From positions 1-61,100 of the forward strand of contig NZ_JAMZGF010000029.1 in assembly GCF_024158915.1 (NCBI RefSeq): a stretch of DNA of 61,100 bases, in the 5' to 3' direction. The notes beneath the pieces are model-generated. The model saw nothing but the letters and a program-made list of their open reading frames with translations, ran no database searches and was not told the DNA's origin. A program made the position numbers and the translations under genes. The stretch comes from Chryseobacterium sp. S0630 (GTDB taxonomy: Bacteria > Bacteroidota > Bacteroidia > Flavobacteriales > Weeksellaceae). Shown piece by piece: positions 1-8,721 of the stretch; within the stretch, counting starts at the first letter, position 1, and each line of letters begins with the position of its first letter.

Positions 1-43
1 AAAAATCATCCTAAAAAAATAATATGGGTAGTTTATAAACAAA

Positions 44-71
44 AACCGCCTCAAGGAAAATGAGACGGCTT
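44..71 (-). terminator. Rho-independent terminator of the acyltransferase-like gene
   Basis: Stem AACCGCCTCA (44-53) pairs with TGAGACGGCTT (61-71), with one wobble. On the minus strand it is followed by a T-run (complement of 40-45). It lies just downstream of the minus-strand gene ending at 108. Confidence 0.75.
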
Positions 72-107
72 CTTCTTATAATTCAAAAAAAAATAGGATC
101 GGAATTT

Positions 108-1217
108 TTATTTTAAAACTGTTTTGTCCGGTGATATCGAACCGAAATCAATTAATGTTTTTTTCTTTCTCACTATATCCACCAAAGTCTGAACTGAAAA
201 GGTGAGAATAATATATAATACGATAAGCACTGATACGTATCCAATTTCATGTTGTCTGTATCCGAAAATTCCTTTTCCCCATGAGATCAGAATCCATTGG
301 ATCATGTACATTGAAGTTAAATTTTTACTGCAGTATTTTAAGACACGCATAAAACCATTTTCTTTAACGTTGGCAGTAATAGTGTTGATTAACCATAAAA
401 ACAGTAAAGTCCAGCCCGCAAAATAAATAACACCTCCAGGCCCCATATGATAAAAACCATTGTAATTATAATCTCCATACAGAAAAACTAATGGTGCTCC
501 TATGGCAATGAACAACAACCCTACATAGAGCATATTTCTAAATATTTGCTTGGTATCGTAGTTCAGTTCCTGAAACCATTTCCCAAAAAACATTCCGATG
601 ATGATAAAAGCCATCCATGGAAAAACAGGAAAATAGACATAGGCAGGATAATCGGTATTGAAAAGAAGATCCAGAACATAATTGATCACAGGATAATCAA
701 GATTAAGTCCGCTTACCTCTCGGGATATCAATGCAACGAATAAACCTATAGCCAGCATGATATATTTATTTTTCACATATTCTCTGATAAACCCGACGAA
801 CAATAAAGACATCCCTGCAAGCTGTAAAATATCCCCTAACTGTACAAGATATACATACTGCTGTTCTATAGGGGCATGCCATCCGTATTTCTGAATAAAA
901 TTATCGGGAGCAAAATTAAAAATCACAGGGATCATAAACTTCATAAAATTCATAAACAGACCTGCAAACACCAATAAAACACCTCGTTTTAAAGCACTTT
1001 TCAGACTTTGATGGCTGGAAGTCATGAAAGTGATTCCCATACAGATCAGGAAAATAGAAGTTCCTCTTCCGAGAAAGACAATAAAACTACCGAGGGCTGT
1101 TTCATATTGTGATTTGACATTGGCATACACCAATAAGGTATGGATAATGATCATTCCGATGACACTTATACCTTTTATTAAATCCAGAGTAAGGATTCTT
1201 TTGTTTTGTTGTTCCAT
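108..1217 (-). CDS. Multi-pass membrane acyltransferase-like protein (HGSNAT/DUF1624 type)
   Basis: The protein has 369 residues and about ten hydrophobic segments. Its opening, RILTLDLIKGISVIGMIIIH, is the R-x-x-x-L-D-x-x-K/R-G start typical of the heparan-alpha-glucosaminide N-acetyltransferase/DUF1624 and related inner-membrane acyltransferase families. The middle contains YPVFPWMAFIIIGMFFG, another common segment of these proteins. By family it would transfer an acyl group across the inner membrane onto a glycan or amino sugar; the substrate cannot be read from the sequence. It is monocistronic, with a -7 element at 1308-1315, a palindrome directly downstream of that element and a terminator at 44-71. 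The leader shares words with that of the TonB operon at 8.3 kb, which suggests a common regulator. Confidence is high for a membrane protein and moderate for acyltransferase. Confidence 0.75.
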   Translation of the reverse strand: MEQQNKRILTLDLIKGISVIGMIIIHTLLVYANVKSQYETALGSFIVFLGRGTSIFLICMGITFMTSSHQSLKSALKRGVLLVFAGLFMNFMKFMIPVIFNFAPDNFIQKYGWHAPIEQQYVYLVQLGDILQLAGMSLLFVGFIREYVKNKYIMLAIGLFVALISREVSGLNLDYPVINYVLDLLFNTDYPAYVYFPVFPWMAFIIIGMFFGKWFQELNYDTKQIFRNMLYVGLLFIAIGAPLVFLYGDYNYNGFYHMGPGGVIYFAGWTLLFLWLINTITANVKENGFMRVLKYCSKNLTSMYMIQWILISWGKGIFGYRQHEIGYVSVLIVLYIILTFSVQTLVDIVRKKKTLIDFGSISPDKTVLK

Positions 1218-1282
1218 AGTTTTTAGTGGAAATTGTGGATTAGATGGATAAAGCTGTATTCATTAATTATTTTCAAAACAAT

Positions 1283-1307
1283 ATTTTTATTTATTCTAAA
1301 TAAAAAT
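1283..1307. promoter_or_regulatory. Palindromic operator candidate next to a -7 element
   Basis: Arms ATTTTTATTTA (1283-1293) and TAAATAAAAAT (1297-1307) form a perfect 11-3-11 inverted repeat. On the minus strand TATATTTG (1315-1308) matches the Bacteroidota -7 consensus TAnnTTTG and abuts the palindrome, which would therefore cover the transcription start of the gene beginning at 1217. No -33 TTG is found at normal spacing. The 16 bases at 1291-1306 recur exactly at 8355-8370. Confidence 0.5.
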
Positions 1308-1460
1308 CAAATATACAAATTAAAACTACTTCTCCTCATCCATTGATCAATTTTCATAAAATATTAATAATTAAATATTTATTTTAGCATTAGAGAATAA
1401 TTTAAATAAAATAATTCCTTTTATTCCATCACATATTTCTCCTATACATTCTACCAATAA

Positions 1461-1486
1461 AAAACTCTCCCGATTGGAAGAGTTTT
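1461..1486 (-). terminator. Terminator of the TonB/peroxidase operon
   Basis: AAAACTCTCCC (1461-1471) pairs with GGAAGAGTTTT (1476-1486), with one wobble. On the minus strand the stem runs into a T-rich tract. It lies 10 bases past the peroxidase stop codon. Confidence 0.8.
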
Positions 1487-1495
1487 ACTATAAGA

Positions 1496-2638
1496 TTATG
1501 ATTTAGGTAATTCGGGAGGACGCATTTTATATTTGTAACTATTGAGTGTTTTCAAAAATGCTACAATATCGAAAACTTCGTCGTCTGTCAGATTCAGTTT
1601 TTCTACCATTCCTGATTTATGAGGAAATTTTGGATCATTGACCTGATCTCCTTTCGGAATTTCTCTACCCATGCCTGCATTGTACATCATAACAATATTG
1701 GCCAGTTCCGGGAAAAGTCCATTATGCATATAAGGTTTGTTCTCAGAAACTTCTCTCAGTGTAGGAGTTTTAAACTTTCCTACATCTTCATTCTTTTTCG
1801 TGACGATATATCTTCCCAGATCTTCATATTTCCTTCCATAATAAGTCAATCCCAAATTATGAAACTTTTGGTCAGAGAAATAAGGCGTATTATGACAGTT
1901 AATACAATTCGCTTTAGTTCGGAATAAATGAAGACCATTGATCTCAGAGTCTGTTAAAGCATCTTTTTTACCGGAAACGAATTTATCAAATTTTGACGGT
2001 GGACTGATTAGAGAACGCTCAAATGTAGCAACAGCTTTTGCTATTTTCTCTTCTGTTACTTCCCCATTTCCAAATGCTTTGACAAAGAAAGGCTTATAAT
2101 CTTTAATTTTTCTGATATTTTTGGTCGCCATTGACATATGTAGATTCATTTCTACCGGATTTTCGATAGGCGCTTTTACCTGCTCTTCTAAAGTTGCTGA
2201 ACGGCCGTCCCAGAAGAATGTTTTAGCATATCCAATATTCACCAGCGTGGGTGCATTTCTGTTTCCTGTCTGCCTGTCATGACCAAACGAAACTCGGCTT
2301 CCGTCTGACCATCCTATTTCTGGATTGTGGCAGTTGGCACAGGAAATCTGCCCGCTTTTGGACAGTCTGGGATCAAAGAATAACATTTTTCCCAGTTCCA
2401 TTTTATCTTCGGAATAAGGATTATCTTCAGGGAAATTCACTGCAGACAAAGGTCCGATATCCTTAAAGCCCTCTTTAGCTTCATCAAATAAATGAGGAGC
2501 CGGCCACTTGCTCTGATCTCCGCTACTATATAACATACGAAGCTCCTCCACAGTATATCCTGTAGGGTCATTAGAGGTATAACTCAGTAAACATATTATT
2601 CCGGCTATTGCCAGAAAAGCAATATATCTGTCTTTCAT
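1496..2638 (-). CDS. Di-haem cytochrome-c peroxidase/MauG family protein
   Basis: The protein has 380 residues with an N-terminal hydrophobic export segment (residues about 5-20). Two c-type haem attachment motifs are visible: CANCH at 100-104 and CINCH at 245-249. The spacing and the conserved WDGR (143-146), APTLVNIGY and KTPTLREV segments match the CcpA/MauG family, which reduces H2O2 or performs haem-based oxidation in the periplasm. It is the last gene of a four-gene operon, starting 5 bases after the DUF6850-type gene ends, and a terminator follows. Its partners are a TonB receptor and a lipoprotein, so it may act on whatever the receptor imports rather than being a general peroxide scavenger; that is inference. 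There is no lipobox at Cys16. Confidence 0.88.
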   Translation of the reverse strand: MKDRYIAFLAIAGIICLLSYTSNDPTGYTVEELRMLYSSGDQSKWPAPHLFDEAKEGFKDIGPLSAVNFPEDNPYSEDKMELGKMLFFDPRLSKSGQISCANCHNPEIGWSDGSRVSFGHDRQTGNRNAPTLVNIGYAKTFFWDGRSATLEEQVKAPIENPVEMNLHMSMATKNIRKIKDYKPFFVKAFGNGEVTEEKIAKAVATFERSLISPPSKFDKFVSGKKDALTDSEINGLHLFRTKANCINCHNTPYFSDQKFHNLGLTYYGRKYEDLGRYIVTKKNEDVGKFKTPTLREVSENKPYMHNGLFPELANIVMMYNAGMGREIPKGDQVNDPKFPHKSGMVEKLNLTDDEVFDIVAFLKTLNSYKYKMRPPELPKS

Positions 2639-2643
2639 TATTT

Positions 2644-4236
2644 TTAATAATACACATTCAATCCTACCAGAGCAACGTGATTAGCTCTGCCATTGTAGTC
2701 TACTTGATTTTTATAGGTACTGTTCATCAGCCACATTTGAGAAAAACTACCAAACAGTTCATACCTGATTTTATTCTGATCAAAAATATAACTTGCGTTA
2801 ACATTAAGCCCTATTTTAGGTGTTGCATCATAGGCAAAATCCGGCTGAGCGATTTTGGTTGCAAAGATATTCTCTTTTGTACTTTGGTAGGGCTGATAAC
2901 CGAACTCTTTTTGCAAAGGTACATAAAGATTTTGCGAAAGACCGACTGCCAGTTTATGAGAAGGCTGTAAAGCAAATTCCTTTTCTGCACCAAAACGGTA
3001 ATTGAAGAAAGACAATTTTCTATCCATTACTACAGATAAATCCTTTACCCTGTTTTTTCCGTAGGCCGCATCAAAAAGAATCTTGAATGCTTCATTTTTA
3101 TGATTGAACCAAACTACACTATTCTGCCAGAAAAGATTTTTCTTCTCAAGACGGTACGAGGTGTAATCCAAAGGATAATTATAGTTGGTATCCACCTGAT
3201 CCTGGTATGTTACCATAGAAGCCCATTTTTTCCCATTATAATTCCCTAAAAAATTAAGATAGAAGTTGTGCAGTTTTGTTTTTAAACCGGAATATTTTGT
3301 ATAATCTTTTTGCCAGTTATAGCTTGCATCCTGATATTCAAAAACTCTGTAGAAACGTTCAATCAGGTTTTTATAATCATAACCTGCAGAGAAATGAGTG
3401 TCGGCAGTGTTATAGGCATATTCTCCTCCCCACATGTATCCTCCCATTTTATATTCTGAAGTTTTATACTGGGTGATGCCGATGTACTGATTACCATACC
3501 CTTCATTATAACGGATATAAATGCTGTCGTTAGCAGGTACATTTCCTTTCATATTCACAAACATGATGTCATTTCCTTTGTAATGATGCACATAGCTCAG
3601 TTTTCCAAAAATTGCATGCTGTTTCCACTTCAATCCTAATTTTGTAAAAGCTTTGTATTTATAATCATCTACTTTCGGTCTTGGATCTGCATTCTGGCGG
3701 TAAGATTTGGCATAAATACCTTCTCCTCCCAACTGAAGAATCACCGGTTTTACAGGATTATAGGCAAACTGCCCGTTGATATGATAACTTTGCTTCTGCC
3801 ATTTTGCAGAGCGGGAAACCCAATAATAAGAAGGGTTGTAAATAAAAGAAGAGTTGAGAGTTCTTTCATCACTGAGGATGTAAGGAACATTGTCTTCAGT
3901 TGTCTTGTCTGCTTTAAGCCTTCCTGATAAAGCAATCTTATCATTAAGCTTATATACTCCCTCAGACTGAAAGGTAAAACTTCCAATTTCTTCAGGAGTC
4001 TGAACTCTTTTAAAATTTTGTTTTGTTGAAGAATATTGAAAAGTTGTTCTGGAGAAATCCATCGGCTGGAAAAATGCAATATAGGGATCATTGATCCTAA
4101 TATTCTTCTCTACAGAACTGATATTAATACTGTCTAGCTGAGTTCCCTGAGCATAGATGAACTGACTGCCCAATATAGCCAATCCCAACACACTATATTG
4201 AACAACTTTAATCGTCTTATTTTTATTATTGTGCAT
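2644..4236 (-). CDS. DUF6850-type outer-membrane beta-barrel protein
   Basis: The protein has 530 residues with a signal peptide ending near IYAQG (residue about 31), then alternating aromatic/polar strands through to a C-terminal HVALVGLNVYY, a typical outer-membrane barrel ending in aromatic residues. Content and neighbours match the family annotated as DUF6850 in Bacteroidota, which has no known function. It starts inside the end of the DUF4876-type gene (11-base overlap) and is followed after 5 bases by the peroxidase gene, so translation is probably coupled. It could be a second barrel partnering the TonB receptor or an export channel; neither can be shown here. Confidence 0.75.
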   Translation of the reverse strand: MHNNKNKTIKVVQYSVLGLAILGSQFIYAQGTQLDSINISSVEKNIRINDPYIAFFQPMDFSRTTFQYSSTKQNFKRVQTPEEIGSFTFQSEGVYKLNDKIALSGRLKADKTTEDNVPYILSDERTLNSSFIYNPSYYWVSRSAKWQKQSYHINGQFAYNPVKPVILQLGGEGIYAKSYRQNADPRPKVDDYKYKAFTKLGLKWKQHAIFGKLSYVHHYKGNDIMFVNMKGNVPANDSIYIRYNEGYGNQYIGITQYKTSEYKMGGYMWGGEYAYNTADTHFSAGYDYKNLIERFYRVFEYQDASYNWQKDYTKYSGLKTKLHNFYLNFLGNYNGKKWASMVTYQDQVDTNYNYPLDYTSYRLEKKNLFWQNSVVWFNHKNEAFKILFDAAYGKNRVKDLSVVMDRKLSFFNYRFGAEKEFALQPSHKLAVGLSQNLYVPLQKEFGYQPYQSTKENIFATKIAQPDFAYDATPKIGLNVNASYIFDQNKIRYELFGSFSQMWLMNSTYKNQVDYNGRANHVALVGLNVYY

Positions 4237-5581
4237 ATCCTCGAGGGTTTGCTTTAATCGTTACAAAATCATTAGCAGAATTATTCGTATCCTGCAATAC
4301 TACACGTCCATTGATCATTTCCTTTGTTTTACGGATTACAGAAAAGCCGGTAAAAGTAGCTTCAGCCTGCCCCGCTGCGTTAACAATAAAAGTTCTTGAA
4401 GCGTCTATATCTGCCGGAAAATCTTTAGGGGCTTTTTGTTCTTTGTCTGTAATATCAATGCCATCTATGATATAGTTTTTAGGAATCTGAAGAAATAAAG
4501 TTCCTGTGGGTGCTTTAGGCGATGCCACTTTTTGCCAGCTTGCCACTTCTGCATCAGTTGCTCTCAGAATCCCCAGCCCGAGCATTGAAGTGACGTTAAG
4601 AATTAAATCATTCGATGCAATACTCCAGTATGACACCAGCATATCCGGCACCATAATATTCTGGATGTCCCATGCAAAAGGTTTCTTACCAATGCTTGTA
4701 TTATAATCCCCCATATAGGTTTCAAAATCTGCATGGCTAAGGTCTACCGTTCTGTCAGGTTCCTGTATAGCGACACCCGTACCATTGATATCGTCAAAAG
4801 GCATTTTATGGTTGATAGCTGTTTGGGCTATAACAATACTTTTCCCTGGTAAAATAGGATATTGGCTTCCGTTTCCAGGTATTTTAATGAATATATTGGA
4901 ATACACATAATCTGTATTGGCAGCAGATCCGCCGCCGGCAGTTTTACTCCAGTCATACTGTCCATTGGGCAACGTATAAGTAGTTGGATTGTTATTCGTA
5001 TTCCCTTCCAGAAATACAAGGTATAAACCGTCCGCATAGATAGTCTGATCAGAATTGTTGTGAATCTCAATAAACTGGTCTCTGAAATTGGCTCCTAATT
5101 TAGTATCTGAACCTGCATAATAATATTGTTTGATTACCAGATCTCCAAGATTTCCACTGGTGATTCTTACCAATTTTGAAGAAGTATTGGCATTAATGGT
5201 TACTTTCTCATCGAAGCCTCCAAAATGTACAATTTCATAGCTGGTTTCCTCCCCAATTTGTTGTTCATATTCATTCTGCTTCAGCTGCAGTTCAGCCTGA
5301 ACACTATAAGTTCCCGGCAGGACAGCATCCAGTACCAGATCCCCGTTTGCATTTGTTTTTCCTATAATCTGATCTTCTGTGGCAGAATTTTTCAGAATAA
5401 CGGTTACATTCGCTACTCCTTTATCTGCAACGGAAGGATATTTTGAAGCATCATATTTGATATTTACAGTAAACGGAACAGGTTTAATTTCATTCTTTCC
5501 AAAGTCATCATCTCTGTTACAGCCTATCAAAACAAGGACAGGAAGTATGAGCAATAGTATTGATTGTTTCATGATGTTCAT
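4226..5581 (-). CDS. DUF4876-type surface lipoprotein
   Basis: The protein has 451 residues. The signal sequence ends in the lipobox LIGC with Cys21, followed by NRDDD, an acidic stretch that in Bacteroidota often marks lipoprotein export to the cell surface. Residues about 38-130 look like a carboxypeptidase-regulatory-type beta-sandwich (ATEDQIIGKTNANGDLVLD). Residues about 155-260 resemble a lamin-tail-like fold (RDQFIEIHNNSDQTIYADGL). Overall it fits DUF4876. It lies 18 bases downstream of the TonB receptor and overlaps the next gene, so it probably sits beside the receptor as a substrate-binding lid in the way SusD pairs with SusC, although it shows no SusD likeness. A second ATG is at codon 4. 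Confidence 0.75.
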   Translation of the reverse strand: MNIMKQSILLLILPVLVLIGCNRDDDFGKNEIKPVPFTVNIKYDASKYPSVADKGVANVTVILKNSATEDQIIGKTNANGDLVLDAVLPGTYSVQAELQLKQNEYEQQIGEETSYEIVHFGGFDEKVTINANTSSKLVRITSGNLGDLVIKQYYYAGSDTKLGANFRDQFIEIHNNSDQTIYADGLYLVFLEGNTNNNPTTYTLPNGQYDWSKTAGGGSAANTDYVYSNIFIKIPGNGSQYPILPGKSIVIAQTAINHKMPFDDINGTGVAIQEPDRTVDLSHADFETYMGDYNTSIGKKPFAWDIQNIMVPDMLVSYWSIASNDLILNVTSMLGLGILRATDAEVASWQKVASPKAPTGTLFLQIPKNYIIDGIDITDKEQKAPKDFPADIDASRTFIVNAAGQAEATFTGFSVIRKTKEMINGRVVLQDTNNSANDFVTIKANPRGYAQ

Positions 5582-5599
5582 GTTTATTTTTTAGTAGTA

Positions 5600-8320
5600 T
5601 TAAAATCTGTATGAAATATTTCCCCCAAACGAAGTGGAGGTAAAGTTGCCATATACGGCTCCTCTTTCGTCATATGCTTTCAGGTTGAAAACATTACTTA
5701 CATATATTGATAATCTGAAACCGCTCAGAAAATCTTTAGTTACCCTTAAATGAACATTATGAAGGGTTTTGTTATACAGACCTGAAAGTTTCTCGTCGGA
5801 AGGCTTTAGGAAAAGTCCCTGATATTTTGGATTGGTACGGTCATTTTCCGGAATCATTTCTGACGTTCCATCATGTTTGATATAGCCTATCGGATAAATA
5901 TCATTAGCTCCATTCAGTGTTCTGTCTGAAAGGAAATGATCTGTTCTCAAACCTATGATCAAACCTGATGAAGCCAAGTGGTAGTCAAAACTGAAACTTG
6001 CTCTGGCCATAGAACTTTTGTTTCTGGTATCGTTATAAATCCCATACTCGTAGTCTTTATCTGCAATCTTTGGAGCAGTGATCTTGTAAAGGCCTTCGTC
6101 TTTATGACCGGAAGTTTCTACATAACTGGCATTGAAACCAATAACAAGGTTTAAGGCTTCTATCTTTTTAAAACTGGCCATCAATTCCAGTCCTTTATCT
6201 ACTGATGAGTATCCATTGACAATACGATTCTGGAGGTAATTAAATTTTTCTATTCCTACGACTTCGAAAGTAGGCACTTCTGTTCCTGAAATATTGACAT
6301 TCACTTTCGCTTTGTCCATGATTTTATGAACACTTGCCGTGGTAAATCCATCAAATAATCGATTGTAATAAGCAGTAAGGTTAACTGTTGCAAAAGGGAA
6401 TCTGTAATCAAGTCCTACTTCGGTTTTCCAGCTTCTTGAAGGTTTCAGATTGGCATTATCTCCAGGGGTCACTACTGTCTGCATGATGGCCGCTGAATAA
6501 TAGCCTGGTAAACGGTAATCCCCAAGAAGGAAATCAAAATATCGTGGTGCCGTATAGATCTGATTCAATGAAGGTGCTTTTGAAGTCAATCCAAAACCTC
6601 CTCTCACAGAGAATTTCCCCATTTGGTATGAGGTATTCACCCTTGGTGAATAAGTAGAAAATGAATTTTGCAAATCATAACGAAGCCCCAGATTGGTTCT
6701 TAAGATATGTTTGTTGGCAAAAGCTTTCGTAATATTATCCTGAATATAAAATGCATATTGTTTGGTGGCAAAAACATGATCACGATAATTAAAATCTCTC
6801 ATTCCATTGGATCCCTGCCCAGCCGAATTAAATGTAGTGAACTGTCCTGCTGTTCCATAACGCCCTTTCCCAAAGTTGTTTCCATATCTAAAATTCGCTC
6901 CTATACTGTACATATGAACCCATTTGGAGGCAGTCATTTTACTTCCGTTTACACTTAAATCAGTGAAAATATTAAGCGGTTTTCCATCCGAAAAGGCTTG
7001 ATTTTCGTAACTTGGCGGTGTATAAGGAGCATAATAAACACCATCTGCTGTGGCATTTCCATAAGGTCGGGCTCCTTGGTTCAGCCAATATCTACGCTCT
7101 GTAAGCTGTGTTGAATAGCTAATCCCTACGTCTGCGCTTATCGTTCTGAAAAATGGTTTGCTTCCGTTTCGGTTAAAATTATAACTGATATTATTTCCTA
7201 ATGAAAAACTCTTGTTATCTACATTAATGATCATTCCATCAAGATCATCCGGATCCCTTTTTCCTTTACTGGTATTGGTAGAAAATGAAGCTGAAAATTT
7301 ATTACTAAATCCGCTTTTACTTCTTGATGACCAAAGGAGGTTGGCATTTGTTCTGTCGTATCCTACCAAACTGGTTCGTGGATCTGACAGCGAGTTCATA
7401 TAGCCCACAGATACATTCAATGCATTGTTATTTTTAAGCTTAAACCCTTTTGTTACCCCTACCTGATAGGTTCCATCTCTAAGTGCTGCATCCAAACGAA
7501 GTGGCGATGCTTTGGCAATAGTTGTTACCTTAATAAGTCCTGAAGTTAAATCTCCATATTTAGCATCCGGAACTCCCTGTATTACTTCAATACTTTCAAT
7601 ATTTTCTGTTGAAATTTCTCTTAAATCGACCCCATAATTGGGCTGGCTTGGTGTCAGGTTTCCTCCATTGGTCGTCGTATTAAAACTGATCCCAAAAGGC
7701 CCACTGTTGGCAGAATCATAGCTCTGCATATTTTCGTTATTGGATAAAGCAATATCGTTGACCATCAGCTGTACTCCAAATGCTCTGTTCCCAAAATCAT
7801 CACCTCCGGGAATATTTCCGGAACCTGTTACTGAAGCTCCACTGGCTGTTCTGAACACGATATTTTTAAACTGGGTATTGTCAAACTGCTGTACATATTG
7901 ACCTGGTAACTGCTGTAAAACATCTCCAATAGAAAAAGACTGTAAGTTTTGAAGGGCTTCTTGCTGGATTGAAATCTCGGAAAACTGCTTCTTTTTTGCA
8001 GTAAGCTGTACGCCTTCAATTCGGATTTCTGATCTTTCTCGGGAGGAGTTTTTAGGAGATAGGATCTGAAGCTGTAGCTCATCTCCTTCATTTATGATAA
8101 TAGTTTCTTCTTTATTGTCGGCATTCAGGAAGACGATTTGGCATTTTCCTTTAAGAACCATAGAATTATCTTTCTTATGCAATTCTTTACACTCTCTCAA
8201 ACCACCATTAACGAGTTCTCCCTTTTTGAGTTGCCCATTATGAAAAAACTCTACTTTTTGAGCAGACAAGAATCCGCCTGCTGTCAGAAAAACAGCACCT
8301 GCTAATAACGATAATTTCAC
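5600..8320 (-). CDS. TonB-dependent outer-membrane receptor with an unusual N-terminal domain
   Basis: The protein has 906 residues with a signal peptide ending around FLSAQ (residue 21). Residues 22-95 form a small Cys-containing domain (KVEFFHNGQLKKGELVNGG...) rather than the carboxypeptidase-regulatory domain usual for SusC proteins. A plug domain follows at about 105-270, with IGDVLQQLPGQYVQQ and the plug ending IESIEVIQGVPDAKYGDLTSGLI. The rest is a large beta-barrel ending in FGGNISYRF, the terminal Phe expected for BAM-dependent insertion. It heads the operon with the DUF4876-type lipoprotein, the DUF6850-type barrel and the di-haem peroxidase. The substrate is unknown; iron or a haem-like ligand is a reasonable guess given the peroxidase and the palindromic leader, but it is only a guess. 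Confidence 0.88.
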   Translation of the reverse strand: MKLSLLAGAVFLTAGGFLSAQKVEFFHNGQLKKGELVNGGLRECKELHKKDNSMVLKGKCQIVFLNADNKEETIIINEGDELQLQILSPKNSSRERSEIRIEGVQLTAKKKQFSEISIQQEALQNLQSFSIGDVLQQLPGQYVQQFDNTQFKNIVFRTASGASVTGSGNIPGGDDFGNRAFGVQLMVNDIALSNNENMQSYDSANSGPFGISFNTTTNGGNLTPSQPNYGVDLREISTENIESIEVIQGVPDAKYGDLTSGLIKVTTIAKASPLRLDAALRDGTYQVGVTKGFKLKNNNALNVSVGYMNSLSDPRTSLVGYDRTNANLLWSSRSKSGFSNKFSASFSTNTSKGKRDPDDLDGMIINVDNKSFSLGNNISYNFNRNGSKPFFRTISADVGISYSTQLTERRYWLNQGARPYGNATADGVYYAPYTPPSYENQAFSDGKPLNIFTDLSVNGSKMTASKWVHMYSIGANFRYGNNFGKGRYGTAGQFTTFNSAGQGSNGMRDFNYRDHVFATKQYAFYIQDNITKAFANKHILRTNLGLRYDLQNSFSTYSPRVNTSYQMGKFSVRGGFGLTSKAPSLNQIYTAPRYFDFLLGDYRLPGYYSAAIMQTVVTPGDNANLKPSRSWKTEVGLDYRFPFATVNLTAYYNRLFDGFTTASVHKIMDKAKVNVNISGTEVPTFEVVGIEKFNYLQNRIVNGYSSVDKGLELMASFKKIEALNLVIGFNASYVETSGHKDEGLYKITAPKIADKDYEYGIYNDTRNKSSMARASFSFDYHLASSGLIIGLRTDHFLSDRTLNGANDIYPIGYIKHDGTSEMIPENDRTNPKYQGLFLKPSDEKLSGLYNKTLHNVHLRVTKDFLSGFRLSIYVSNVFNLKAYDERGAVYGNFTSTSFGGNISYRF

Positions 8321-8352
8321 CCTTAAAATATTTAGGCTGTAAAATTAATTAT

Positions 8353-8408
8353 AATTATTCTAAATAAAAAGAAAGTTTTTAGAATAATTTAAGTTATTTT
8401 AACTTAAA
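8353..8408. promoter_or_regulatory. Two overlapping inverted repeats upstream of the TonB operon
   Basis: AATTATTCTAAA (8353-8364) and TTTAGAATAATT (8378-8389) are perfect 12-bp arms separated by 13 bases. Sharing two bases with the second arm, TTTAAGTT (8388-8395) and AACTTAAA (8401-8408) form a second perfect repeat with a 5-base spacer. They lie 33-88 bases upstream of the receptor start, a position suited to repressor binding. Two words, TTATTCTAAATAAAAA and AGAATAATTTAA, are shared in the same order with the leader of the gene at 1217. A Fur-type metal regulator is one candidate. Confidence 0.5.
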
Positions 8409-8546
8409 ATAAAACAATATACATATATAATTCTCTATATAAAGAATAAAATAATAATCAAAACAACTACTAACAGTTACTTCTATCGTATTCTATAAAT
8501 AATAAATTCAATTTTTCAGTTTAAAATATATTCTAAGAAAAAAGGA

Positions 8547-8602
8547 ATCATCACAAATAAACTGTGATGATCTAAAAAAAGAAATCCTGCAACAAGCAGG
8601 AT
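8547..8602 (-). terminator. Tandem terminators of the esterase-like gene
   Basis: Reading the minus strand, ATCCTGC/GCAGGAT (8602-8584, 5-base loop) is followed by a run of seven T (8580-8574). A second stem, ATCATCACA/TGTGATGAT (8571-8547), is followed by a T-rich tract. Both lie 120-175 bases past the stop codon at 8722. Confidence 0.7.
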
Positions 8603-8721
8603 CTTCTATATTGATTTTTCTTTGGAAATTTTCTTCAGTAATCGTTTTATATATTAAGATCAAATGTAAATCATATGTTTTCAAAAGATTTTGCGCCCAT
8701 GTCCTGTCTATTGTAATTTCT

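Larger units (their letters stand above)
8321..8721. other. 401-bp intergenic region: leader of the TonB operon plus terminators
   Basis: No gene is supported here. The region holds the inverted repeats at 8353-8408 in front of the TonB operon and, nearer 8.55-8.60 kb, two minus-strand terminator hairpins for the esterase gene. An open frame at 8508-8738 (minus) runs through both hairpins and has no recognisable protein character. Confidence 0.7.

Noticed and set aside
2608..2970. Open frame of 120 codons on the plus strand
   Set aside because: Antisense to the DUF6850-type and peroxidase genes, no start context and no recognisable product.
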